A stretch of 64,000 bases of DNA from Massariosphaeria phaeospora (Eukaryota; Ascomycota; Dothideomycetes; Pleosporales), in NCBI GenBank assembly GCA_011032825.1, contig JAADJZ010000012.1, positions 620,001 to 684,000 of the forward strand. Direction: 5' to 3'. The notes below the pieces were generated by a model, which saw nothing but the letters and a program-made list of their open reading frames with translations, ran no database searches and was not told the DNA's origin. How positions within the stretch are numbered: the stretch's first letter is position 1; the number at the start of each line of letters is the position of its first letter. Made by a program: the position numbers and the translations under genes. Of the stretch, positions 10,262 through 21,975 are shown piece by piece.

Positions 10262-11185
10262 TGCGAAATGCGGTATCGCGAGAGACGATACGATGCGAGG
10301 GGAGAGGGACCGAGGGACGGGACGTGGTAATAGGTAGATAGCTGGCTGCTGACCTAAGCAACTTTCGGTTCGGGAACGGCAGTTGCGGAGAAGAGCCCTG
10401 GAGGAGTGGGGAAGCTGGCGTGGCTGGGTGCGCGGTGATTGGCCGGAACAGCACACTCATTCGTCGTCAACGCTCGAGTGCCAGGAAGACAGAGATGGCG
10501 ATATGGAGGTGCTGTACGGTGAGGAGGGAGGGGATATAACAGCGATTTCGTCTTCGAATTTATCTAGATAGACACAAAACTGTCAAGAGTGTTGATCCCT
10601 ATCCCTCTCGCTCCGAGCCACGGAACCCACCCTCGGCAAAGGAAACTCCTACCGAGCACCCGCTCGGAACTCGGTTCTACACACCCTGTCGATCCATCAA
10701 CTTCTTCACCAATCTAATCCACTCTTTCCTGTTCTCATCTCATCCCAGCTCATCTCATCCCAACCTAACCGTCTCCAAAACAAACCCTCAACGCAGATTC
10801 TGCGCTCACGAGCCGCAACCCATCCCGGTCCGCCCTGCCAAGCCCGCCAGCATTCAACATGAAACCCATCACGAACACGATAACATGACGATTGTCGATC
10901 AACCCAGTTCAGTTCAGTTCGGTTCAGTTCGATTCGGTGGTCAGCAGACAGGCGCAGCTCTGTGCGCAGTACATAGGTTCAACGCGGGGTCTACAAGGAA
11001 CCAGCAAGTTGGCAATTGTATAGAAGTAGATATCGGAAGACAGCACCTAGAGATGACACAGCAACCAACCCGTAGAATACCAACAATCCGATGCGTCACC
11101 TTAACACTATACTGTACCTTCCAGGCCAAGTTAACGCTCCGCAAGATTCCGGAGAGCACCCCACGAACAGCGCCAAAGCTCCGCA
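10262..11185. other. Upstream region of the acetoacetyl-CoA synthetase gene
   Basis: No gene seen. It contains the promoter of the minus-strand synthetase gene and the 3' flank of the HET gene. A C/T-rich stretch with CTCATCTCATCCC repeats lies at about 10733-10765. Confidence 0.5.
10905..10937. repeat. Short (AGTTC)n-like pentanucleotide repeat
   Basis: About six head-to-tail copies of AGTTC/GGTTC/GATTC occur here in the intergenic region between the synthetase and HET genes. It is a simple repeat; no function is implied. Confidence 0.7.
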
Positions 11186-13246
11186 TCACAGAATAACGAA
11201 ATCCTGCTGCACCCCGCGCTCAGCCCAGAAGTTCGTCGCCCGTCCCTTGCCCACGCGCTCAAACGTCAACTCACCGCCATGATTGACCCCCGCGGCCCGC
11301 AAAACCAAGCCATCGCTCACCGCCCACCCATCCTCCACTTTCTGCCGCTGCATCACAGGACACAACCACAACGGCACCGAGCGATCAGCAGCCTCATCGA
11401 CGTCCCATACCACAGCTCCCACGACGCCTTTGCCTGCGGCTTCGACCGCGTACACACCTTTCGCGAGATCCGGGCCTAGTTTGATCCGATGGAAAATCCC
11501 GGTTACCTTGAGCAGCGCTTCGACAACGGGGCCGAATGCAGACGGGCCCTCGACTTCGGCCTTGACCTGGCGGACCTGCAGAATTTTGTGGGAGAGCAGG
11601 CCGTCGGATCCAAGGTCTTCGGTCATAGCGATGCCCTCGGCTCGCGAGTGGCGGAAGAAAGTTTCTATAGCTGGGTTCTTGACGGGGCCGCGCACGGCGG
11701 CCCAGGACCAGGAAGGCGCGCGGTAGGCGGACGGGCGGTGGTGGAGGTGCGAGTCGGACGAGCGGTCGCTGAACCAGAGGAGGTGGCGGTGGAACTCGTG
11801 TTCCCAGAGCCCGCAGATGTATTTTCCGAGCTTTTCTTTGGCACCGAAAATGCTGGCGATGCCTTCTAGAGCGGCGAAGACGTCGCCGTCTTGGGTGAGG
11901 TTGCGGCTGCTGAATTGGGAGACGAGCCAGGCCCATTTGTCGTGGAGCTTCGACACTGCGACGGCTTCTTCGAGGGCTGCGGGGAGTAGCATGGTCTTCA
12001 GATGGAAGAAGCCGTCTTGGACGCTGTAGGTGCCGATTTCGACGTCTTCGCCTATGCATGCTTCTTTGCATTCCCAGTACGTCATGTCTGTGCCAAAGTG
12101 TAAGATGCGAGCACTCAGAGCGCGTTCCTGGAACGTCCTGTCCGAGGATTAGCGCGTATGTAGGTGTGTACCACTATTGTAAGCATACCAGCCTCGTTTT
12201 GCCAGAGGGCTAGTCTTCATCTCATCCCCAAAGGAGCGAAACCATGGCATGATGTGTATGTTCAACAGCCCATGAACGTCACCGGGGTCTGTAAGGGGCC
12301 ATGGAAGTAAGACGGAGCGACCATGCCGCGCTGAGCGCTGAAGGAATAAGCCCGTCGACGTCTCTGAGGATGCATCCGCCGATATGGTGAGGAGAGCGTT
12401 TGAATAGACAGCACCCATGCGACTAGCTTCTCTTATCCAGTCTTCTCGGTCTCCTTGGAGGATACAAAGGGCATCGATCCAGAGATACTTCATTCCTAGA
12501 CGTCGGGTCAGATGGACAGCATCTCTCAGTACAACCGGTAAATTGCCAAGCTCGATTCCTGTAGCTAAGTGCTTGTCGACGTTCGAGCGATCTGTTACGT
12601 ATGGGTTTCCGGATGGGCCCCAACAGTAGCTCAGTGCTATGTAGTTGGATGCATCACTATCGGCCGGTACATGCAGTTTGACGGCATCGGAGCTGGATTC
12701 TCCCACGTCTAGGACGCGAGTGGGAAGCCGTCGACCTTGTGATTGTGATAACGCCCAACTCTTACATTTATCATGCCCAGTCCTACAAACATCAAGCCAA
12801 TGCTTGAGCGTTGCAATATTCTCTTCGTCGCCAGCGCACCGGCTCACCACCCTCGCATGAAAGTTGTTCCCGGCATAAGCCGTCCGTACCACATCATTCC
12901 TATCGAAACCTACTCTCAGCTTCAGGGTCTTTTTTCGCTCTACACACCAGATTTCCAGCCGCTCAGACCCAGCTGCCTGCCATCTGATCCCCTCGCGTTG
13001 AGCCGCCTCTCGATCCTCGCCACTTATGATGAACGGACCCTTTGGCGAGTCCGTGGCGTCGTCTACAACCAGGCGGCAAAGAACGCAGGTCTGGGCGCTG
13101 GCCTCGAGGTTCTCCCAGGACGAGTGCGTCCACCAGTAGATGGGTTCGGAGTGCGCGGGGTAGTGAGGATCGCGCAACTCGATCATGCGGGGAACGAGCC
13201 AAGCGCCGGCGAGATTATCGCAGTGGACGCATAATGGTTGCGACAT
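11186..13246 (-). CDS. HET-domain protein (heterokaryon-incompatibility type)
   Basis: Fungal HET domains act in non-self recognition and can trigger cell death when hyphae of different genotype fuse; many copies have no known role. Two exons, 13246-12189 and 12137-11186, joined across a 51 bp intron (GTATGC...ACAG), give 669 residues. The three HET signature blocks are present in order: YIALSYCWG (about residue 216), LWIDALCILQGDREDW with REASRMGAVYSNALLTISAD, and, spanning the splice junction, LAKRGWTFQERALSARILHFG. The splice restores the W-T-F-Q-E-R block exactly, which supports the intron. The N-terminus carries CVHC and CVLCRL cysteines common in this subgroup. The C-terminal 300 residues are variable and include RAPSWSWAAVRG, usual downstream of HET domains. 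No NACHT or repeat domain is attached. It looks intact. Confidence 0.92.
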
Positions 13247-14404
13247 ATCTAGTGAAGACTCATAGCCCAGTCAGTGAGTTTTTCATTAGCTGCTTCTGCT
13301 GTCCTGTACACCACGGCAATTGAGGTGTCTGTTGGAGAAACTTTGATTATTCGATAACTCGCGGGCTCCAGTCTTACTTTAACCGGCCTAGTTCCATGCT
13401 TCTGCACTGCAGCTGGCGACAACACATAACGAACGAAGTCTTCCTGCATAAGTAGTGCCAGAGTCTTCATTCGGCGCGGCCGAGATACCTGTGCATGTCG
13501 CACAAGAGAGCATGCTGTCTGGACGCCGAGGAGCCGGCTACCAACCACTGGCAGTGACGTTGCCACCCAAAGAGACTCAGAAAGCCTCCTAATACCTTTG
13601 TAGGAAGGAAGGGAGTCGCATAGAAAAAGATGTGCAGCTCATATGACACCGCCCACGCAACCGAAGAAATGCGCGGCCAGCTCTAATGGAGCTCCATTGT
13701 TCCTCTCCGCATCGCTGAATCGCAGCCGCTCAATAAAGAAACTCGGATCGCAGTCGATACAAAACGTAAAGAAGCGGGTGAGATGAGGGATGAACTGTCT
13801 GATGGATGCGTTGAGGAGAGGAAGGGAACTGAAGGCTCGCGAGAAAATTTATTACAAGCCGGGGCCGTCGAGCTAGTCTATAATGGACTAGCGTGCCAAG
13901 AGCTTACTAAGTACCCGCACCTCCAACTTCAAGCTGCACCTGCCCGGGCAGTTCTAAACGATGACGACACGCTTAGATCGAAAAACGCTTCAGATGAACG
14001 CTCCCTTCGCCCGTTCCAATTCTCGATATTTGCTGGTTTCTCTTCACATCGGCTTCTCAACGAGGCTGCGCTGATTAATACCCCTGATTATCAAGCCGGT
14101 GCCAACATTTAGTCATAGCTCCGTCTACCGTCGCCTTGGAGTCGCTCGGTGTGTCCGCCAGAGCTTCTCTGTGCGTCTGTCGTCTTCCCAATCAGTCTTG
14201 AGCTATGATTCTGAGGCATTCTACCAACGAATTTGTTACGGCTATGGCACTCTAATTGGCCAGTCACGTTCGGCCCCGCCCTAGCCTAACAACAGAAACC
14301 CTACCTTGCCGTTAGCAAGCATCCGATAGCTAACCATATATAATATTATCGTGGACTCCATTTCCGGACTGATACTCAGCTCAATCGAAAAATCACCATC
14401 CACC
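13247..14404. other. Intergenic region between divergent accessory genes
   Basis: No convincing gene. It separates the HET gene from the regulator-like gene and should carry both promoters. Confidence 0.5.
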
Positions 14405-15977
14405 ATGGACCGTTCATCAGCACCAAGCTTCAACTTCATCAACCTTTCACATCCTGACGAGCTGAAAGATGAAGAAACCCAACTCCGGATTCGGCGACTG
14501 GCTATGGCGGAAGTCGGCAAGAGGCGGCGTAAACCTAAGACGCGGCGGGAGAGAAATGAAGTCGTCCTCGAGTTCCGCGATCCGGTTGCAAGTCGCATTG
14601 GCATCGATCGCTTAGGGGCGGGAGAGCTCGATCCATTCATCCCGTATCCGGTTGACATGGACGAGTCTTCTCGTAGCCTAATCGCTAATGGTATGTTAGC
14701 CCGAGGAACAAATATCTAGAATGTAGACGAAGCTCACCTCACGTAGTTTTCCGCCATAATGGTCACCATTCTCGCCTGCTAAGGGGCTCTTGGTGGCCTG
14801 TTGGGATTTCGCATGCTGCCTCCTTCCATAACGTACTCGCAAACTCGCACCTCTTTAAGCTCAGGGAGCATAATGGGCATTATGCGTCAGAAGACGATGC
14901 CGTGAGCTTGTTCCACTACACGAAAGCTGTGCGGTTGGTCAGTAACGATATAAATGATCCTAATAAAAATACTAGTGATGAGTTGCTTGGAGCAGTGGCC
15001 AGTTTTATGTGCCATCAAGTGAGTTCCAGTTATCCAAAACTACAGGACAATACTAATGAGCTGCAAGTACATACTCGGTGCCTTCGCAGGATGGGAAAAC
15101 CATAGGCATGCGATGATGCGGATGATCGAACTCAGAGGTGGAATTGACAATGTTACTCGTGAGGAATTTCGCATTACCTTGTCATGGTACGCTAAGAAGT
15201 TCAGTCCTTTGTCTTTTCCTCTGGTTCTGACAACTGACCAGGTCCGATCTGTGCGGTGCATTTTCTCAAGACATACCACCGTCAATCCCGATGCCGCGCC
15301 GCTGGGAGCTTGACTCGCGGTCGCCGCCGAGTTCGCCGCGACCTCAGAGCGCTATCTCCCTAGCCTGGAAGAGTCAGTTGCCTATGAGACTGGACTGGAT
15401 ATCCATTTTCGACGACGTTACTCAACTAATATCACTCGATCGAATATTCAGCGATAAGGAGCTGGAAGGCGCTATGACCAGCGGCAGCTGGATGGAGCCT
15501 ACCATGATTCGCCTGCTCAATATGCGACCGTTACAACAAGGCAACGAACAGGAGAACGTTATCGAAGAGGTGTGCCGTCTGGGAATGGTGTTATTTCTAT
15601 CACCACTCTGGCGTCACCTGGGCGCTTTGCCAGTATGGACTTTCCAGCACACACAGAGCCTTCTCGAGATTCTCAACAGCAATCTTGTTGAATGGAACGA
15701 CCTCAAGCCGCTACTCCTCTGGACTGTGTATTTTGCCGCAATCGAAACGAAAGACCCTGCGGAACGGAACCAGTTTGTGTTCATGTTGGCGGTTTTGATG
15801 AGCGGAATGCGACTAAAACAATGGGAACACCTAATGGATGTAGTCAAAGGCGTTCTATGGGTAGAGCGAGTATTTGGAAGCAGTAACGATGCTCTTCGGG
15901 AAGAAGTTATGGGGATCATCTCAGGTGTAGATAGCTCTGTAGGGGAGTTACCCGTAGCGGGACCATCAAACGCTTAG
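14405..15977 (+). CDS. Fungal transcription-factor-like protein without a Zn2Cys6 cluster
   Basis: Four exons, 14405-14690, 14747-15018, 15068-15186 and 15242-15977, give 470 residues. The ATG lies in a strong context (CACCATGG). The N-terminus has a basic, nuclear-signal-like stretch (GKRRRKPKTRRER) but none of the six cysteines of a binuclear zinc cluster. The middle reads SWWPVGISHAASFHNVLANS, then SFMCHQ-YILGAFAGWENH and MIELRGGIDNV, a pattern common in ascomycete regulatory-domain proteins (fungal transcription factor middle region) that often lack a DNA-binding domain. The remainder is helical. Introns are 56, 49 and 55 bp, and each join restores the expected frame. It could be a regulator partner or a degenerate copy; DNA binding cannot be claimed. 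Confidence 0.8.
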
Positions 15978-16535
15978 CTGGAACTGGCAAATGACACAAC
16001 CCTGCACCTGCGTCGTCGTTGTGCTTACTAGTTATTTGCCGTTTGCGCCAACTGCCAACACCAACCCTACACCGCTGATTAGATGGCTTGCTATTGTAGG
16101 ATAGTTGCTTACATAGGTGGGGTCGTTGAATCCTTGAGACTAGTGCGGGACTATGCCTAGTCTCTCGTTGCGATTCCGGGTTAGCTAGCAGTTAAGCGCA
16201 GTAAACAAGCGGGGGATCAAGCATTTTAGCCTTACTAGGGTCAGTCATCAATTAGTAACTCGATACACGCAAATCCACATGCTACAGTACCATGAAGCTT
16301 CCCGCCTGATGCTAGATCAAACTGTAGATCAAACTTACTAATCCTCTGTGCCTAAAGCAGTTGCGATATCACATTCTTCTATACTATTCTCTACAGCTCT
16401 CTCCGAATGCGGAAAGAGGTATATTTATTATTAGTAGTCCTGCATTTCTAAGCTCTTCGTTAGATGCGAAGGTAAGTCTGGTGCAGCTGTACTAACTTAG
16501 CTTCGAAGGCGGATTGCTAATCCATCTTTCGAAAA

Positions 16536-16564
16536 TGATGAGATCACAGCAAACTTGACTTCCA
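16536..16564 (+). repeat. Unoccupied copy of the 29 bp element target sequence
   Basis: This 29 bp copy begins TGATGAGATCACAGCAAACT and continues TGACTTCCA. The same sequence recurs at 16621-16642 plus 16805-16811, where the miniature element splits it. With the element and one TA removed, the two copies differ by a single base (G here, A there). Confidence 0.75.
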
Positions 16565-16642
16565 CTAATAGTTAGCTTCAGTCTATCGATGGCCTAGCCT
16601 CTGGCCCCCTTGAATTGATTTGATGAGATCACAGCAAACTTA

Positions 16643-16802
16643 CCGTATAAACTGGTTTATACGCCCGGGGCGTATGGCCCGTTTTCAGCTAAGGGAAACT
16701 CTGGGTGGGGAGTGTAACCCAGGGGGGGCGTATAGACTAAGGGGGGCGTATATCTCAGAGGGGGCGTATACCGAGGGGGGGCGTATAAACTAGTTTATAC
16801 GG
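16643..16802. mobile_element. MITE-like element with palindromic terminal inverted repeats and TA duplication
   Basis: A non-coding element of 160 bp flanked by TA on both sides (16641-16642 and 16803-16804). Its ends are inverted repeats of about 24 bp, CCGTATAAACTGGTTTATAC followed by GCCC on the left, with one mismatch (A for G) on the right. Each end is itself nearly palindromic (GTATAAACTRGTTTATAC). The right half has four spaced copies of a GGGGGCGTATA motif; the left end continues into another palindrome, ATACGCCCGGGGCGTAT. A TA target duplication and terminal inverted repeats are typical of non-autonomous Tc1/mariner-type elements. No transposase is present in the window. Confidence 0.7.
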
Positions 16803-17235
16803 TAACTTCCATTGCTGATGAGGTCCGTGGACTAGTATTCCTGTAAGGTGAGCACCTGCCTAGTCCTGTTGGAGCACTACAACCCAAGCAAAACTACATA
16901 CTACGTTGTACAAAATTGGGTTCCGTGATGCCGACCTCTCGTGCGCAGGAACTCGCTGAAAAAACAAGCTGCGAATTCGCTCGAGATGATAATACATACT
17001 ATTCTTACTACTAAAATAGTCTTGGTTCTATTCGATTTACGAAGAAAATCCATATAGAGACTATTTTGATATCTTATTTGTGTACAATGGGCGCGCGATA
17101 TTTGGTGGGGCGAGTCGGAGTCGAGCTCTTAGGTATCGATACGCGTATCCAGAGTTCCTTTGCGTAGGTACGACAGGGCGAGCCGACCTAACCTGTTCAA
17201 CTGGCCCCCGCCTCCGAGAGACCCGAGAGACTAGA

Positions 17236-17243
17236 TATTTAAA
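17236..17243 (+). promoter_or_regulatory. TATA-like site upstream of the SDR gene
   Basis: TATTTAAA lies about 120 bp before the ATG at 17360 and is followed by a CT-rich stretch, a layout typical of fungal core promoters. Confidence 0.35.
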
Positions 17244-17359
17244 GAGCTGCTGGTTCTCTTCTCTGATGCACACTTCAAAGCTGCAAGCCCTCTTCTCCTA
17301 CATCATTCCCCGCGGCCTCGTCTACACTTAATCTAGACGTAACTTTCCCTCACGCTACA

Positions 17360-18374
17360 ATGTCCAGCCCCGATCCCGATCAATGGGTCAAATCCCAGCA
17401 ATTCACACGCTCTACCCACCGCGATGTATACCCCGCCGTCGACCCCGCCCAACCCTCTCTATCCCAGAAGGGGAAAGTGGTCGTCATAACGGGCGCTAGC
17501 CAGGGCATCGGTTCACGGGTACGAGAAGACCACGAACAACTTTGCAACATCATCAAACTCATTCTGCCTAGGGCTTCGTTCCTGCCTTTGCAGCAGCCGG
17601 CGCAAAAGCTATCGTTTTGGTAGCGCGTAATGCCGACAAACTCGCTGCCGTCGCCGATTCCGTCACGAAGAACTACCCGAACGTCGAGGTTCTGAGCGTG
17701 CCGACGGATATCACAGACCCAGCCGCGGTGGCCGCGCTCTTCGAGAAGGTCAAGAGCAAGTACGGCCACGCTGATGTTCTCGTCAACAACGCTGGCGGCT
17801 TCAATGCCCTCGGACCAGCCAAGGACGTCGCCATCAATGACTGGTGGAAAGACATGGTACAAACAAACTACCTTTTCCCTTTCAGATCGTTCGCTAATGT
17901 CTTGCACAGGAAGTCAACGTCTACGGCCCCTTACTCGTCACCCAGGGTTTCCTCAAGCTGCTCCCCTCCGCAGAGACGCCAGCCAAAATCATCTCCCTGA
18001 CCTCGGGTGCCGCCGTCGAAGTCTTACCCGGCATGTCCGCGTACAGTATCTCCAAGCAAGCCGGGCTCAACCTGATAACGTACGTCGCCGCCGAGAACCC
18101 GAACGTTTTCGCCGTGTCCCTTCACCCCGGCGTAGTCCTGACGGACATGGTATTTGAGGCGTTCCAGGTTTTCGCCAAGGATACGCCGGAGCTGGTGGGC
18201 GGCGTGGGGACGTGGCTGGCGTCGTGGGAGGCTGATCGGAGTTTCTTGGCCGGCAGGTATATGAATGTGAACTGGGATGTCGAGGAGTTGGAAGGGAGGA
18301 AAGAGGAGATTGAGAAGGGCAATCTGCTGAAGATCGGTCTGCGGGGGAAGTTCGGGCTTGAGCAGTTTGCGTAG
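17360..18374 (+). CDS. Short-chain dehydrogenase/reductase (classical SDR)
   Basis: NAD(P)-dependent oxidoreductase of unknown substrate. Three exons, 17360-17518, 17572-17856 and 17910-18374, all joined in phase 0, give 302 residues. The Rossmann motif TGASQGIG lies near residue 45, VLVNNAGG follows near residue 130, and the catalytic residues are visible as Ser180 (SLTSG), Tyr193 and Lys197 (YSISK). LHPGVVLTD, the usual segment after the active site, is also present. The first intron splits the region just after the glycine motif and the second lies at DM/EVNVYGPLL, a position often seen in this subgroup. Length is about 40 residues over a minimal SDR because of the N-terminal extension. 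It is followed by an oppositely oriented protease-like gene, so no operon-like pairing is implied. Confidence 0.9.
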
Positions 18375-18814
18375 TGAGTATAACGGACCCAACTAGGGTT
18401 GGGAGAGTGGTGTGCGCTGAACCACAGGTAGAAGGGACCCTAAGAGTATTGCTAATAACGTTGACAATGAGTTATCGATGACGTGTTCATCTCCCTGCAC
18501 AGATGATGCGCGCCTTCCCTCCGAGGTCCCAGATGAAATAGCTAACCACGCACTTGCTAACACAGGGTTGATATAAGCGAGCAAAAACGTTATCAGACCT
18601 GCATTTCTACCAAACTATATCACTAACACGCCCAGGTCGCAGGAAAGACCATATCCAATTGACTGGATATTGAAACCAGAAAGGACAGCAGGCAGAGCCC
18701 ATCTATCCATCAATTCACAGGCGAACCCCCCCCCACCCCGAAACCTCCTACGTACAAGAATACACACAATCCTAAAGAGGCTACCACACACCCCGGACAA
18801 TCCATGTCGTCCGG
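18375..18814. other. Convergent intergenic region
   Basis: No gene seen in this 440 bp between the 3' ends of the SDR gene and the metallopeptidase-like gene. A possible GTAAGT donor at the end of the latter leaves open a short terminal exon of that gene here. Confidence 0.45.
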
Positions 18815-20326
18815 TTACGCTCCCGTAGGAGCGGGAGGCGTCCATGTAGCTTTCGCGCTACCAGTGGGCGCATGACTTACAGGAAACAGCGCAGCCGGGA
18901 GATTCTGCTCAGTGTCGCCACAGAGATCGATGCCGGGGCCTGCATTCGGGTCGGTGGCGTTGCGCGTGTCCTCGGCGTCACTGCACGCCAGGGCGATGGC
19001 AACGAAGGCGTCGAAAGCCAGGGTAGGGTCGACGCCGAGCGCAGCGCCCAGCAGAGCCGGGTTGTCGGTCAGGCTGATCTTGCCGTCGTTTGTGTCGAGC
19101 GTGGCGATGGAGGCGAAGTTCACGTCGCCGGGGTCGGTCCGCGGTGCCTCGCTCACAATGGGGTAGTGCGGGTATGCGCCGATTTGGCCCGTGACGTACA
19201 TTGCCAGCGCGTATTGCGCGAGGCTGTCGGCTGCAGTGTGTGAGCTAGATACGGTAACGGGGGAATCGGCCTTCGGGGTATGGACGTACCGTTCGTGGCG
19301 ACCCACCATCCAGTGTTGGTGCTCCAGTTGGCGAGAGTCTTGGTGTACAGGGGACCGTAGGCCATTACGGATACCAGTCTTTTTTGAATGGGCTGCCAGA
19401 TCTGGATCTTGCGGTCAAAGACATGCTTTACGCGATACGCGGCACGGTGGGCCATTGAGTTGATGTGGAAGAGTTCATGTAGTGCAGCATATCCTTTTCA
19501 CCAGCAGTCAGCAACGGGTCCTCGAGGGAGCAGCAAAAATACTCACCACGGCACTGGTAGTTGACCATATCCAGTCGAGATGTTTCAAGTGGCGAGTTGC
19601 CCCATCGCGCAATTTTCGAAGCACACGTCTCCATGGCGAAAAAACTCGGACAGAAGTTGATAGTGGCAACGGAAGTACTACCATCATGACTGGTGGTATA
19701 GGCTGCAGCATTGCCTTTCCAGCCAGTGACGATATTCCTCCCGCTATCTCGACTGTAAATGGGCTGCCAGCATCGGCTGTTGCATTTGTCTGCATCTTCA
19801 GGCTTTGTACCTTCGGGACAGTTCAGTTCGGATCGCCGGAGGTAGTCATCACAACGCGCGTTGATCTTCCAGGCAAGGAAACTGCCATCGTGGTTCCACG
19901 TTTGGATGTTTTTGAGGATTTCTTCTAACCATTAGCAAAGCACTCATTCGATCCTGCGACGATTCAGATTACGAACTCTGGATTTCGGCCTGGTATTCCT
20001 TGTTGCTACCTGGGGATCCAAGATAATCGCCCGCAATCTAGATATAGACATTAGTTTGTGTACTACGAAGTAGTAATAGGGAATGGAAAGCTTACATCGC
20101 TGGTCCAGTCGACGTCGCTGGTCACTGATTTACCAATCTCGAGCACCTCGTCCCATGCTTGCAAGATGTCTGAAGACCAAGTAGGGTGCGGGTCTGCATT
20201 GCAGCCTTCCCATCCGAAGAAATAGAATGCATCTGCGTTAACATCACCTTGCGGACGAGCGAGGGTCGGGTCCGTGAAGAGAAAAGACGCGGTCGTAACT
20301 GCCAAAGACCAGAATCTCAACGCCAT
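18815..20326 (-). CDS. Secreted HExxH metallopeptidase-like protein (aspzincin/M35-like)
   Basis: Probably a secreted zinc protease-like protein. Five exons, 20326-20096, 20037-19977, 19924-19547, 19493-19290 and 19230-18815, give 429 residues. Splicing reconstructs the zinc motif HELFH at residues 229-233 (context GYAALHELFHIN), then MAYGPLYT and, across the next junction, NADSLAQYALAMYV, which in related fungal proteins may supply the third ligand through its Asp. The N-terminus MALRFWSLAVTTASFLF is a plausible signal peptide ending near ARPQG. NFCPSFF precedes the zinc motif, as in M35-like families. Introns are 58, 52, 53 and 59 bp. The acceptor of exon 3 could also be 2 bases further in the AAG (19923-19922), removing one residue. 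A GTAAGT near 18870 could start a further intron, so the last about 17 residues are uncertain. Catalytic activity is not established. Confidence 0.78.
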
Positions 20327-21975
20327 GATGTCAAAGTTCAAGTGTGATAAAGAGATTCGAAGTATGAACGAATGTATGAGCGAGTGTATGTGGCCGGATT
20401 CAAGCACTGAGGTTGCGACTCTTATACTTGCAGTATATCGACCCCATGGCCAACAGACTCCCGGCGCTACCAATACGAATTGCACTGCCTTCTTTAGGCC
20501 ACAACCAACACGACATTTCGAACATGCTAGCAAGGCCAAAATTGGCACAGTCTTCCACATCGTGACTCGGTGTTTGAAGGCCAGATGTAAGGCCCGATCC
20601 AGCACACCCTTCCATTGATGGGCTTCGGATTTTAAGGCCCCAACCAATACGCAGGATATTTTAATAGCGTTTCAGGATGCCGGAGTTAGAACCTATGCAA
20701 ACTATCTCAAATCCGAAAGCCACTAGGAGCACAACTTCCCCGAGATTTTTGGGATCGTGCGCCCCCAGACGGAGGATTTCCATCGTCGGCGCCGACATTT
20801 GCAAAGGCCTCCTGCTAAGGACGGACCACAACTTCGCTGTATTCGCATTCGCACCTGCAATTGACCGAGATGGTACCTGCGTCCTGCAGTCTATTTGACA
20901 AGTGTCTAGTGGAACGTTGGAAGCCTAAAAGTTAAATAAATCAGCATTATCTTTATTTCAGTCCCGGCTCCAGCGGCAAACGAAAAATTTACCTACAAAA
21001 ATAAAATGAGTCGTACCCGGGAACACTTAACCGCGCGGAGCATAGTAATAATAGAAAATAGACTGATAAAAACAGCGCGTTATACTCACCCCCTAACAGC
21101 AGAATCCTCATCTTAGAACTCCCATACTTAATCCAAACAACAAGAAATCATCAAATGTTATGCAGTAAAACATTTGAAAAACGTACCCAGGGTCGTTGTC
21201 CCCAAACCGTAAGTTTAGACATGGCAGTAATATCCGACTTCATCACGCTATATTCGGTCTCTTCGACAGAAATTCGGTACAATAGCTAATCATAAGTATA
21301 TGTAAGCACGTCTGAAAGGTGTGAAAGATATAATAGCTTGGGGTTCCGTTCTTGAATTGCGGACATGGTAGAGGTGATTTGGGGGTCCAGATAAGTTGCA
21401 TTGCGGAACTGTATTAAATGGGTTGAGATGCTCAATCGTGCCAGCTCGAGGATTGCACAGCGGAAGAGTAGAGCGATTGGATGGTAGGCCAGTCATGCGA
21501 TGGACGCCTTCCACGTATTATTTGAGGAAGAGGTGCGTGCCATTGCTGGATGGCTGTCAGCCTGCGTGGTTGGGTCGATTTGAGTATGGCGTATGTGGGA
21601 AACCTAGATTACTGATACGGATAATGCGAGAAGACGTGGCGAGCCGTAAGATTGCTATGCTTCGTTAATCTTTTGCGCGTGTTCAGTAAACACGTAACGC
21701 ACACTCTATTATGTATCGTGCAATGACCTCTACGAGGGAAAAGCATCTCGAGACTGGCTAGACGTATAAGTGTTTAGTGATTAGTACATCGTCATCATTC
21801 TTCGCTCACCTATTCAAGTGGGTCGATGATGATCCTCCCCCTGCCACTGCATGCAGTTATCAAGGGATCGAACACGAAGGTATGAGTAGTCGACGTGGGA
21901 AGACATATACTAACCCCTACTTACGGTCTTCTGGTTTAGTGATCGGTTTTCAGGCGGCAAAGATCAAGAACATAA
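20327..21975. other. Gene-poor intergenic region
   Basis: No supported gene in 1.65 kb. It carries the promoters of the divergent protease-like and NmrA-like genes. The stretch 20920-21310 is A/T-rich, which in this window marks accessory spacers. Confidence 0.5.

Larger units (their letters stand above)
15978..17359. other. Gene-poor intergenic region containing a miniature element
   Basis: No coding gene can be supported in this 1.4 kb. It is richer in A/T than the flanking genes, contains a duplicated 29 bp sequence and the miniature inverted-repeat element listed separately, and ends in the promoter of the SDR gene. Confidence 0.6.

Noticed and set aside
13249..13566. 105-codon minus-strand frame directly upstream of the HET gene
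   Set aside because: No recognisable domain, lies where the HET promoter is expected, and would leave a 2 bp gap to the HET start.
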